A stretch of 8,901 nt of DNA, from the NCBI GenBank assembly GCA_937892105.1, contig CALAUZ010000401.1, forward strand, positions 1-8,901, read 5' to 3'. This stretch comes from an uncultured Fretibacterium sp. Lineage in GTDB: Bacteria; Synergistota; Synergistia; Synergistales; Aminobacteriaceae. The notes beneath the pieces are model-generated. The model saw only the letters and a list, made by a program, of their open reading frames with translations. It did not search any database and had not been told where the DNA came from. A program made the translations under genes and the position numbers. Positions 1-6,198 of the stretch are shown here, one piece after another. Each line of letters opens with the position of its first letter. Position 1 is the stretch's first letter.

Positions 1-77
1 CGTTTACGTTTTTCTCTGGTCAGTCTGCCTTGTTCTCGTATTCGGTTATTCTTAGTTAGCCTCTCTTCTTCTGTCAT
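1..77 (-). CDS. Possible 5' end of a minus-strand gene, cut by the window edge
   Basis: Reading leftwards from an ATG at 77-75, the frame stays open to the edge for 25 codons and gives a highly charged start, MTEEERLTKNNRIREQGR and onward, rich in Glu, Arg and Lys. The strand is purine-rich in the way the minus-strand genes at the right side are. A perfect TATAAT (minus strand, 84-89) lies six bases before the ATG, but there is no matching -35 box and no Shine-Dalgarno at normal distance, so a leaderless start would be needed. A plus-strand frame is open over the same bases too. The fragment is too short to name and may be chance. Confidence 0.3.
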   Translation of the reverse strand, partial: MTEEERLTKNNRIREQGRLTREKRK

Positions 78-1161
78 GGGGAAATTATACTACGAGGCAA
101 TTCATCTCCCACCTAAAGAGGTGGGAGTCTTCTTGCTGTTGGTTGATAAACAAGCTATTAACGTTCTACCACACAAAATTTTTCAAATAAGAGGTGTTTC
201 ATACACTGATACTACGGGGTGGGTGCAGAATGGTATGATTTCTTCTGCACTCCCTGCTTATATTCCAATATGCTCATGTACACCATCAAGCATGGTAAAA
301 TTCAGATATTTCGAGTATGAACAAATTAAAGTTGATGCATGGAAAGATCCCTACACTGTCAATGGCGATGTATATTTAGGCAATTCAGAAGAAACATATT
401 TTTGGTATTATAAGCTTTTTTATAGAGCGAGTCCAGGAATACTACCAAGCGAGGTAGTAGATACCTTTTTCTGCAACTTCTTTTATATCAATCCTGAGAC
501 TTGTGAGCCTTGCTATTTTCGCATTGATTTTCCCTTGCCCAACAGTATCTCATATGAGAATAAAGAAATACCCATATATGTAAGCGCTACAGAAGATCCT
601 GGCACTGTTTTTCAAGACGGGTCATATACTGCTAAAAGGGTCGCAGATGATTATATACTTTACGACCCTCTTGGCACGGATGTTCAAGAAGGGAAATTTG
701 GGATTGTCGCTGAAAAAATCACGAAATCAGGCAGCGAGAATGTCTTTTTCCCCGTTACGGATATTCCAGATGTCCTAAAGCCATATGTGCCTAATGAAAC
801 CACACTTCGTTCGCTTAAAAGTGGCATTAATATACTAGGCCTAAAAACAATACCAAATAACATTTCCGAAGATATACAATGCAGTACATACATGGCATTT
901 CAGGAACAATGTTCAAAAACAATATTTCTTCAGGAAACTCCTTCCTTACAGCTACAACAACAAGAATATATGTACTGGTATGAAAACTTTCCCAACTGGG
1001 AAAGTGCTTATGAGGATAGTTCAGTATGCACCAAACACTTACATGCCGTTATGATAGCAAATAATGAACTATCCACAATAAAGGTTGTCATCTTTCGCAC
1101 AGAGCTTCACCCTGATATCTTCGACTTCAAGGCTGAAGTAGAAAGGAGCAAAATATATTGA
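76..1161 (+). CDS. Hypothetical phage protein, probably tail-associated
   Basis: I do not recognise this 361-residue protein. It is rich in aromatic residues and cysteine, has no signal peptide or membrane segment, and looks like a mixed beta structural protein. It overlaps the next gene by four bases and heads the tail-fibre operon, so a tail or baseplate role is an inference from place only. The start is doubtful. ATG at 76 has no Shine-Dalgarno, the frame is open to the left edge, and residues about 8-20 are encoded by the hairpin at 97-136. A TTG at 133 sits eight bases after GAGGTGG (118-124), but that site would be locked in the hairpin stem. Codon use differs from the following genes: I count about 13 ATA codons here, against about 4 each in the 282- and 342-codon genes downstream. 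The gene may be recently acquired or have a replaced 5' end. Confidence 0.7.
   Translation: MGKLYYEAIHLPPKEVGVFLLLVDKQAINVLPHKIFQIRGVSYTDTTGWVQNGMISSALPAYIPICSCTPSSMVKFRYFEYEQIKVDAWKDPYTVNGDVYLGNSEETYFWYYKLFYRASPGILPSEVVDTFFCNFFYINPETCEPCYFRIDFPLPNSISYENKEIPIYVSATEDPGTVFQDGSYTAKRVADDYILYDPLGTDVQEGKFGIVAEKITKSGSENVFFPVTDIPDVLKPYVPNETTLRSLKSGINILGLKTIPNNISEDIQCSTYMAFQEQCSKTIFLQETPSLQLQQQEYMYWYENFPNWESAYEDSSVCTKHLHAVMIANNELSTIKVVIFRTELHPDIFDFKAEVERSKIY
97..136. repeat. Strong hairpin, possible IS200/IS605-type (TnpB element) end
   Basis: A perfect 9-bp inverted repeat, CTCCCACCT (106-114) and AGGTGGGAG (119-127), is separated by the tetraloop AAAG. After symmetric 5-base unpaired stretches (101-105 and 128-132), a second helix forms between GCAA (97-100) and TTGC (133-136). 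The flanks, GAGGCAATTCAT before and TCTTCTTGC after, look from memory like right ends of IS200/IS605 or TnpB-only elements, which carry such hairpins for recognition by the Y1 transposase and at the 3' end of the guide-RNA scaffold. No tnpA or tnpB is visible in the short left flank, so this could be a solo end, a decayed element or a palindromic MITE-like copy. The hairpin is seen; the family assignment is recollection. Confidence 0.45.
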
Positions 1162-1586
1162 ACTGGATTTACCGCAACAACAATAGCGCAACTATAATTT
1201 ATCGTGATGTTACGTGGCTACCTGACGAAGAACATGAAACTGTTTATTCCATTCCCTCGTCTCTAGGTCTCACTTGCATTCAGCAAGGCTCTACTCCTGG
1301 CCCGATACTCTTTCACAGCGATATTACTGTTCCTGCGGGAGAGAAAGTTGATGTCGATATTGACGCTCCTGCTTTGTCTCACAATGTCGCTCTCTCTATT
1401 CGAGACATGACTTTGAACTCGGCTTGTGAATGCCGCTTCAATCACGAAGTAAACAAGCCTATTCCCATTGACGCTAGAGGCTTCTCTCAGGTCTTGGCTT
1501 GGGAGCTATGTTCTCGCTTAGTCCTTACAAACACTACTGATAATAACGCTGTCATTTCTGTTACTGCTATTGAGGTAGGTGTCTGA
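1158..1586 (+). CDS. Hypothetical beta-rich phage protein (142 aa)
   Basis: The start is TTG at 1158, supported by AAGGAG at 1143-1148 nine bases upstream; the TTG overlaps the TGA of the preceding gene (TTGA), which suggests translational coupling. The protein has no membrane segment. It alternates short hydrophobic strands with turns, includes a central VPAGEKVDVDIDAP stretch (58-71) and a Cys-x-Cys at 90-92, and ends in a strand-rich segment (119-141). Small beta proteins of this kind often sit just before tail-fibre genes, and the position fits an adaptor or fibre accessory protein, but I cannot assign a family. The next gene begins three bases after its stop. Confidence 0.75.
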   Translation: MNWIYRNNNSATIIYRDVTWLPDEEHETVYSIPSSLGLTCIQQGSTPGPILFHSDITVPAGEKVDVDIDAPALSHNVALSIRDMTLNSACECRFNHEVNKPIPIDARGFSQVLAWELCSRLVLTNTTDNNAVISVTAIEVGV

Positions 1587-1589
1587 ACA

Positions 1590-2009
1590 ATGACCTTAAT
1601 ATTATTCCCTCCAGCCTCGTTTTATGGCTCGGGGGGTTCTTCCGCTTCTTCCGATGGACACTCTCACTCAAACATTAATACTCTCAATAAACTTTCCACT
1701 GACAACAACGGAAAACTCTGCTTTAACGGGATAGTTGTTGGGGAGAAATCTATTGAAACTGCTTATAACATTACCTTGAAGGCTCTCGACATTTCTCGCA
1801 AGTACATACAACTTCCAGAGGATTGCGACACTTCAAGGATTATTACTCTCGCTCTTAACGGTGTGTCTTTACCGCAAGGAGACTTTTGGGAGGTGAACGA
1901 AAATGTAAACTCCTCTAATATTGACTTCATCGCGTGGAATGGTCTCGGTCTGGACGGCCTTATTCGGGCCGGAGACACGTTCTTAATCTCATACTACAAA
2001 ATTATTTAG
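1590..2009 (+). CDS. Phage tail-fibre-type protein with HSHSN motif
   Basis: This 139-residue protein begins with a Gly/Ser-rich segment (13-21), followed by DGHSHSN (22-28) and LNKLSTDNNGKLCFNG (32-47). The pattern of a His-x-His-Ser-Asn motif followed by L-x-K-L and D-x-x-G-K-L-x-x-N-G recurs in many phage tail fibre and receptor-binding proteins, where such His motifs can bind metal along a trimer axis. The C-terminal part (about 61-139) is a beta domain also found at the C-terminus of the next gene, with a shared pattern G-V, D-F, I-x-W-N, G-L-D and G-D-x-F-x-I-x-Y. ATG at 1590 follows AGGTG about eight bases upstream. It is short for a fibre, so it may be a tip or adaptor subunit rather than a whole fibre. 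Confidence 0.7.
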   Translation: MTLILFPPASFYGSGGSSASSDGHSHSNINTLNKLSTDNNGKLCFNGIVVGEKSIETAYNITLKALDISRKYIQLPEDCDTSRIITLALNGVSLPQGDFWEVNENVNSSNIDFIAWNGLGLDGLIRAGDTFLISYYKII

Positions 2010-2022
2010 GAGGTTTTTTCTC

Positions 2023-2871
2023 ATGCTCGACAGAAGATTTATATCCATAAGCCTTATTATTCAGGGGATTGCTAATGAACCTGCTGCAAACCCTACAAAT
2101 GGCACTCAGTACATCGTAGGCTCAAATCCAACGGGTGTGTTCGCAAATGCAACCGCAAATTACTTGGCTAAGTATGAAGGGTCAGCTTGGGAGTTCACTT
2201 CTCCACACTCTAAAGAAATTGAAGTACTCAACATCGCTACAGGTGAAATACTCAAGTGGAATGGGACTGCATGGGGTGTCGTTTTTACCATCAACAGAAA
2301 CTCAAATATTGCTCCTGTTCTCGCTGTCATCTCCACTGGGACTTCTCTACCCGTTTCTGCTTCAGCAGGGGATACTTTCCTCAAAACCGATGACGCTAAA
2401 CTTTACACGGCTACAGCAGCTGATACTTGGGATAGCGGCACAGTAACTACAAATGGAAGCAGATATGCCTCAGTAAATGAACACAAAATTTATACTTCAG
2501 ATGGCTCTAATACTACTTCCGAAAACGTTCCAGATGGCGGATTTTTCCTCAACAAGGAAGATAACTGCTTATATATCTATAACGGCTCAACTTTTGTCAA
2601 GATTGGCGGGAGTTCGGGAGGCGCAACTTCTACTGCTACAGAAATTCACACTCTCACTACCGATGAAGTTACAGCAAAGGCTTTCACGCTTTCTAACTCT
2701 ATCGCGTCAGGGCAGGAGAACAATATTCTCCTCTTCGTTTCAGGGGTTGCTCAGAACGCAGGCATTGACTTTACGGCTTCCGGCAATTCTATTTCATGGA
2801 ACAACAAGGGGCTGGACAACATAGGTCTCATCGTTGGTGATGTCTTCATCATTCATTACGTGAAGGGGTAG
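2023..2871 (+). CDS. Phage tail-fibre-type protein with DUF2793-like module
   Basis: Residues about 16-85 resemble the DUF2793 module of phage tail proteins: P-x-A-N-P-T-N-G-T-x-Y-I-V-G (20-33), Y-E-G-S-A-W-E-F (51-58) and K-W-N-G-T-A-W (78-84). Two later segments share a weaker repeat of the form GDTFL..DDAKLY (116-128) and GGFFL..EDNCLY (172-184), each likely a beta-hairpin unit. A Gly/Ser linker (195-203) joins them to a C-terminal domain (about 205-281) homologous by eye to the C-terminus of the preceding gene. ATG at 2023 has a strong TAGGAGGT at 2007-2014. The protein probably forms part of the tail fibre and is exposed on the virion. The family calls are from motif memory. Confidence 0.75.
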   Translation: MLDRRFISISLIIQGIANEPAANPTNGTQYIVGSNPTGVFANATANYLAKYEGSAWEFTSPHSKEIEVLNIATGEILKWNGTAWGVVFTINRNSNIAPVLAVISTGTSLPVSASAGDTFLKTDDAKLYTATAADTWDSGTVTTNGSRYASVNEHKIYTSDGSNTTSENVPDGGFFLNKEDNCLYIYNGSTFVKIGGSSGGATSTATEIHTLTTDEVTAKAFTLSNSIASGQENNILLFVSGVAQNAGIDFTASGNSISWNNKGLDNIGLIVGDVFIIHYVKG

Positions 2872-2874
2872 AAA

Positions 2875-3903
2875 ATGAACCTACTAAATCACGATAACAT
2901 CTGGCAGGCTAGTAACCTGCCGGATGGCCTCTCTTTTGAGAACGGCGTTATTTCTGGCAATCCTAAATCTCGCGGCGTTTTTGACGTTCACATTACTGTC
3001 TCAAACCAACTAGGCTCTAGCTCTAAGAATATACGTATCAAGTGCAGGTACAGGGCTGACGTTACCATAGTGAAAGACGGTGCTGAATTCGAAATTATTA
3101 CACTGCCGGAACTTCAGGCCGCTATTCAGAACGGTACGGCTCAGAGTAAGTACAACTGCATTGACACTCAAATGCTCATTCCTGTTATTCACCCCATTAC
3201 CAGCGCAATCACTTATGATGTCCCTGTGAATTTCTGCTCCTTCAGAAACGTTACTCTCGCTGATGGGGCTGTGAAGCCTGGCTTAATTCTTCAGTTCTCT
3301 CATACTCTATGGAAGGGCCTCGCTCCCTTTGGCACTAACAATTTCAACAGGTGGCGGTATTCTCAGCTCAGAAAATGGCTCAATTCTTCGGGTATGGGGT
3401 GGTTCTCTTCTTCGTACAACGATGACATCATCACACCACATGAGGGAAGCTATTCTGAGAGTATATGTAACGGGTTCTTGTCATGCCTGCCAACTCCTCT
3501 CCTTGAGGTCATTTCTCCCGTCAAAGTCGTTACTCAGGCTTTCTTTGATGATGAAAACGAAGACACTTCTATTGATGACCCGGAATATGTCAACGGCATT
3601 GACTGCGATATCACATACGACAAGATTTTCATTCCAGCTCTCTCTGAAATGAATATTGACGGCTCTGATGACACTTTCCCTGACGATGGTTTTGAGGGTG
3701 ATGCTTGGGAATTTTATTCCGCACTGTCGTCCGGTTCTCTGATTTGCAAGGACTTCAATGGCTCACCATGCTCTGTCATTACAAGGTCAGCTGTCGTTAA
3801 TGGCAAAGACAAAATATTTTGTGTGGACAATACTCTTCAGCCTATCGTATCTAACGTTTACAACGCTGAAGCATCTCCTGCTCCCACTTTCGTTATTTGT
3901 TAG
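2875..3903 (+). CDS. He_PIG plus DUF6273-like protein, candidate receptor-binding protein
   Basis: Residues about 9-56 match the putative Ig fold He_PIG, with LPDGLSFENGVISGNP (15-30), then G-V-F-D-V-H-I-T-V-S and a closing strand. The long C-terminal part (about 137-342) resembles the DUF6273 domain: F-G-T-N-N-F-N-R-W-R-Y-S-Q-L-R-K-W-L-N-S (152-171), GWFSS (175-179), a GFLSCLP segment (200-206), ISPVKVVT (213-220), TYDKIFIPALSEM (247-259) and a terminal APTFVIC like the usual P-A-F-x-I ending. DUF6273 proteins have a lectin-like look and occur in phages and gut bacteria. Two Asp-rich loops (225-245 and 262-276) could bind calcium. ATG at 2875 follows GAAGGGG and lies three bases past the previous stop. 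A cell-surface-binding role is inferred from domains and place. Confidence 0.75.
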   Translation: MNLLNHDNIWQASNLPDGLSFENGVISGNPKSRGVFDVHITVSNQLGSSSKNIRIKCRYRADVTIVKDGAEFEIITLPELQAAIQNGTAQSKYNCIDTQMLIPVIHPITSAITYDVPVNFCSFRNVTLADGAVKPGLILQFSHTLWKGLAPFGTNNFNRWRYSQLRKWLNSSGMGWFSSSYNDDIITPHEGSYSESICNGFLSCLPTPLLEVISPVKVVTQAFFDDENEDTSIDDPEYVNGIDCDITYDKIFIPALSEMNIDGSDDTFPDDGFEGDAWEFYSALSSGSLICKDFNGSPCSVITRSAVVNGKDKIFCVDNTLQPIVSNVYNAEASPAPTFVIC

Positions 3904-3907
3904 GAGG
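3902..3907 (+). promoter_or_regulatory. Ribosome binding site that sets the start at 3916
   Basis: AGGAGG overlaps the stop codon of the upstream gene and lies eight bases before ATG at 3916. The in-frame GTG at 3907 begins on the last base of this site, so it cannot be the start it serves. Confidence 0.85.
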
Positions 3908-3915
3908 TGTACTTT

Positions 3916-4332
3916 ATGGCTCAAGTTGACGCTTTTCGCTTTCTCGCTAGGCTATCTGATTTGTTTGCTCCCAATATTCAAGATAACCAGGAGTTTATCG
4001 CTTACATTGACGGCGATAGTAACTCTCTCGTCATTCAGGCTGACAACATCATTCACGCTTCGGGCGGCTCTAGTCTGGATACTTCGCAGATTAATGAAAT
4101 CTCTAACACTCTCTCTGCACTTAAAGATCAGGCTGATACACTCGAATCTACTTGCAGAGATATACCGGCTCTTGCCACTCAAATACAAACTTTGAGTGGC
4201 GATTCTTCTGCTGGAACTAATGACTTTGCATGGGCAGATATCAAATCTGAACTCTTGCTATTAAAAGGTGAACTCCTCGATTTCAAAGCTCAAGTCGCGG
4301 AGGAAATTGCAAGCATTAAATCTTCTTCATAA
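3916..4332 (+). CDS. Small coiled-coil phage protein
   Basis: The protein is 138 residues from ATG 3916, chosen over the GTG at 3907 because AGGAGG at 3902-3907 is spaced for the ATG. An N-terminal part (1-50) ends in beta-like strands and a Gly/Ser hinge (about 50-53). Two helical stretches with heptad-like leucine and isoleucine spacing follow, at about 55-93 and 107-136, separated by a Gly/Ser/Asp-rich loop (95-102). This layout fits a fibre shaft, trimerisation or assembly-helper protein. No known family is recognised. The next gene starts two bases after its stop. Confidence 0.7.
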   Translation: MAQVDAFRFLARLSDLFAPNIQDNQEFIAYIDGDSNSLVIQADNIIHASGGSSLDTSQINEISNTLSALKDQADTLESTCRDIPALATQIQTLSGDSSAGTNDFAWADIKSELLLLKGELLDFKAQVAEEIASIKSSS

Positions 4333-4334
4333 CC

Positions 4335-4949
4335 ATGACTTTTACTTTAGTGAAAAAGGCTTACGTTAATGCCTATATGCAAGATACTGCGTCAGGAAAT
4401 GAAACTCTTACCGAAGCTATCGAACCTTACATCGAAAACCTTCAAAGCGGATGGGTCGGGACTGGCAATGGCGTTTGGACTCCTGAAACACCTGCTCTAT
4501 GTTACTCCGATATGTATGAGGTCGTGGGAGAACAAAAATATTTCTTGACACTTGGAGATACTGTGGGAACTCGCTTCCGCGTTATGTTTTCTACTATTGA
4601 TGTTTCCACCGCTACTCAAAAAGTCTCGGGGATTGCTGTCAATACGCAAAACTATAATGATCCGTCCCCAAACCAAAATCTTTATTACACTCCTCCTAGC
4701 GATGGCTTCATCATCGTTCAGAAAGATAATGCGGGAAACTCAAACATCAAAACATACCTATATGGAGTAGTTAGTAACGATATCACATGTTGCTTTGTAG
4801 GAAGTGTAAACCCAGATACTTTTGACGCTAACAAGATGCTCCAAATTATTGCAAAACTTACACCTTGTCTCGACTCTTCCTTACAAGTTGTAGCTGTGAA
4901 AAAGGTTGAAGGATACAAAATTATTCTTTCATCATCAGCGGAGGAATAA
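4335..4949 (+). CDS. Beta-rich phage appendage protein with DUF1659-like C-terminus
   Basis: The 204-residue protein has two parts. Residues about 38-145 look like the jelly-roll-type domain seen in phage tail and neck appendages: SGWVGTGNGVW, then Y-x-V-V-G-E-Q-K-Y-F-L, R-F-R-V-M-F, and later YYTPPSDGFIIVQK (117-130). Residues about 150-200 carry GSVNPDTFDANK and TPCLDSSLQVVAVKKV, which align with the whole second half of the next small protein, itself DUF1659-like. This suggests a module shared by fusion or duplication. ATG 4335 lacks a clear Shine-Dalgarno and starts two bases after the previous stop, so coupled translation is likely. A role in carbohydrate or surface binding is possible but inferred. 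Confidence 0.7.
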   Translation: MTFTLVKKAYVNAYMQDTASGNETLTEAIEPYIENLQSGWVGTGNGVWTPETPALCYSDMYEVVGEQKYFLTLGDTVGTRFRVMFSTIDVSTATQKVSGIAVNTQNYNDPSPNQNLYYTPPSDGFIIVQKDNAGNSNIKTYLYGVVSNDITCCFVGSVNPDTFDANKMLQIIAKLTPCLDSSLQVVAVKKVEGYKIILSSSAEE

Positions 4950-4970
4950 AAACAGCTTCCCCGCTTTGAT
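4937..4970 (+). terminator. Weak hairpin over a stop codon, possible attenuator
   Basis: AGCGG and GGAA (4937-4941 and 4943-4946, with one bulged A) can pair with TTCC and CCGCT (4957-4965). The TAA stop of the upstream gene lies in the loop, and TTTGATTTTA follows. The stem is modest and the T-run is broken, so it is at most a partial terminator between the tail genes and the small genes after it; an mRNA-processing or stability element is as likely. Confidence 0.3.
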
Positions 4971-4991
4971 TTTATGGAGGTAAACAGATAA

Positions 4992-5216
4992 TTGGCTAGT
5001 TCGTTACAAAATGAAGTCTTCGTCAACATTCACCTAAGGAATGGTACTGACAATAATGGTAATTTAAAAACCGTCCTCATTACTTTAGGTTCACTTAACA
5101 CTGACACTTTCAACGCAAACAAAGCTATGAGTATTGTAAGATGGGTTAGCCCTTGTCTTAATAAGTTCATTGCTTTTACTAGAAAGGTTCATCAAAACAC
5201 TATTTCTACCTTATAG
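4992..5216 (+). CDS. DUF1659-like small protein
   Basis: The start is TTG at 4992, with GGAGG at 4976-4980 eleven bases upstream. The 74-residue product follows the usual pattern of DUF1659 proteins: a first strand (NEVFVNIHL), a turn NGTDNNGNLKTV, then S-L-N-x-D-T-F-N-A-N-K with a helix of alternating hydrophobics, a conserved-looking PCL, and a final strand F-T-R-K-V. DUF1659 genes are typically small, of unknown function, and often paired with a DUF2922 gene, exactly as here. The segment GSLNTDTFNANK repeats GSVNPDTFDANK of the preceding protein. The function is unknown; the setting between tail and lysis genes suggests a late-expressed product. Confidence 0.7.
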   Translation: MASSLQNEVFVNIHLRNGTDNNGNLKTVLITLGSLNTDTFNANKAMSIVRWVSPCLNKFIAFTRKVHQNTISTL

Positions 5217-5246
5217 TCAAGTTATCAGAGAAAGAAGGTAAATGAT

Positions 5247-5459
5247 ATGAGCGATAAATTAGTCCTAGAATTTGGGGACGCTCAGGGAAAAAGTATTTTC
5301 ATGGTCTACGATTACGCTGCTGACACCGCAGAAGCAGATGACATTAAGGAACTCATGAACACTATCATTGCTAATGGCGATATTTTCTCGGATATACCAG
5401 TTACAAAAAAGAGCGCAAAGATTATCGCTGTCTATGAATACGAAAAAAACATAAGCTGA
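5247..5459 (+). CDS. DUF2922-like small protein
   Basis: The 70-residue protein opens with KLVLEFGDAQGKS (4-16), continues to YDYAADTAEADDIKELMNTIIANGDIF (21-47) and ends KSAKIIAVYEYEKNIS, matching the usual DUF2922 shape of strand, turn with Gly-Lys, helix ending in I-I-A-N-x-x-I-F, and a closing strand. ATG 5247 is preceded by AGAAGG at 5233-5238 with eight-base spacing. In Firmicutes this family is commonly next to DUF1659, which supports both calls. The role is unknown. Confidence 0.75.
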   Translation: MSDKLVLEFGDAQGKSIFMVYDYAADTAEADDIKELMNTIIANGDIFSDIPVTKKSAKIIAVYEYEKNIS

Positions 5460-5487
5460 AGCCTTTTCATTTTTAGGATGTGTAAAT

Positions 5488-5865
5488 ATGGCTACAGACA
5501 CAAGGAATTTCAAGGTTTCAGAGTTTGACTGTCATTGCGGGTGTGGCTTCAACATCATTGACCAGCGCGTCATCAACATGTGCCAGACTATCAGGTACGC
5601 TCTCGGTGTTCCTGTGAAGGTCAATTCAGGCTGCAGGTGTGTCAAGCATAACGCAAAAGTCGGCGGAGTCAAAAACTCCAAGCATACTAAGGGTTTAGCT
5701 GCTGACCTGTCGTGCAGTCTGGGCGCGGTCAAAATGTTCGAGACTGTAAAGAAACTTCATGCTGATGGCAAACTTCATGACCTTGATTACTGCATTCGCT
5801 ATAAGTCTTGGATACATATCGACTGTGGCGGTAAGCGCAAATCTCTATGGGAGGTGAAAGCATGA
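5488..5865 (+). CDS. M15-family zinc peptidase, phage endolysin
   Basis: This 125-residue protein has the layout of the peptidase M15_3/VanY-like family, which cuts D-amino-acid-containing peptide bonds in peptidoglycan. The zinc ligands are visible: His66 in S-K-H-T-K-G, Asp73 in A-A-D, and His110 in W-I-H-I-D. The conserved S-G-C-R-C-x-x-H-N (47-55) and V-G-G-x-x-N-S-x-H lead into the active site. A Cys-rich start (Cys15, Cys17, Cys19 in C-H-C-G-C-G) is common in phage members. There is no signal peptide, so it should need the holin encoded next, whose ATG overlaps this stop (ATGA). AGGATG at 5475-5480 is a weak ribosome site. It is a single-domain enzyme with no separate wall-binding domain. 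Confidence 0.9.
   Translation: MATDTRNFKVSEFDCHCGCGFNIIDQRVINMCQTIRYALGVPVKVNSGCRCVKHNAKVGGVKNSKHTKGLAADLSCSLGAVKMFETVKKLHADGKLHDLDYCIRYKSWIHIDCGGKRKSLWEVKA
5849..5854 (+). promoter_or_regulatory. Ribosome binding site that sets the holin start
   Basis: GGGAGG lies seven bases before ATG 5862. The earlier in-frame ATG at 5847 overlaps this site and has no site of its own, so the holin should start at 5862. Confidence 0.8.
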
Positions 5866-6188
5866 ACGAGATTGTTGAAGAGGTACATTACCTTGAAGAA
5901 GAGACGGAGACACTATTAGCTGTAGTGTCTATGGCTATGTTTGGCGGGCTGGTGAACTGGTTGAGGCAGAAAGGACCTCGAAAGTTCTCTAGGCTTATCG
6001 TCATTGTATGTACTGCCGCTTTTGCAGGTCTTATCGCTTATTACGTTACCAGTGCTATGGGCTTTAATTCTCAGTATCAATGCGCGTTCTCAGGCGTTGC
6101 GGGATATGGCGGCGGCACTTTACTTGATGAGGCCGTCAAGAGACTAAAGGCTTTTGTTCAAAATAACGATAACAAATATTCAAGGTGA
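5862..6188 (+). CDS. LydA-like phage holin (holin superfamily III type)
   Basis: From ATG 5862 the protein has 108 residues. An acidic N-terminus (1-17) is followed by a hydrophobic stretch (about 18-34), a short basic loop RQKGPRKF (35-42), a clear membrane segment (about 43-66) and a third hydrophobic, Gly-rich segment (about 72-88) ending in a charged helix. The pattern M-F-G-G-L-x-x-W-L ... A-F-A-G-L-I-A-Y ... S-G-V-A-G-Y-G-G matches the LydA-like holin family (PF16083) from memory. It should form membrane lesions that release the M15 lysin. The gene is the last of the plus-strand operon, starts within the lysin stop codon, and is followed by a terminator. A short N-terminal variant from Met24 could act as antiholin, but there is no sign of a second ribosome site. 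Confidence 0.85.
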   Translation: MNEIVEEVHYLEEETETLLAVVSMAMFGGLVNWLRQKGPRKFSRLIVIVCTAAFAGLIAYYVTSAMGFNSQYQCAFSGVAGYGGGTLLDEAVKRLKAFVQNNDNKYSR

Positions 6189-6198
6189 TATGCTAAAA

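Noticed and set aside
3..59. Plus-strand frame ending at TAG 57-59 as the 3' end of an upstream tail gene
   Set aside because: Only 18 codons are visible and are hydrophobic without a recognisable motif; a minus-strand frame over the same bases looks slightly better. I cannot decide, so it is not listed.
84..113. Minus-strand promoter built on TATAAT at 84-89
   Set aside because: No -35-like hexamer at 16-18 bases and no extended -10; the box may be chance in an AT-rich spot.
2875..3903. Diversity-generating retroelement variable region at the 3' end
   Set aside because: No template repeat or reverse transcriptase is in the window, so there is no direct evidence.
4718..5029. 103-aa minus-strand reading frame
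   Set aside because: It lies across two plus-strand genes with good family signals and has no ribosome site; a shadow frame.
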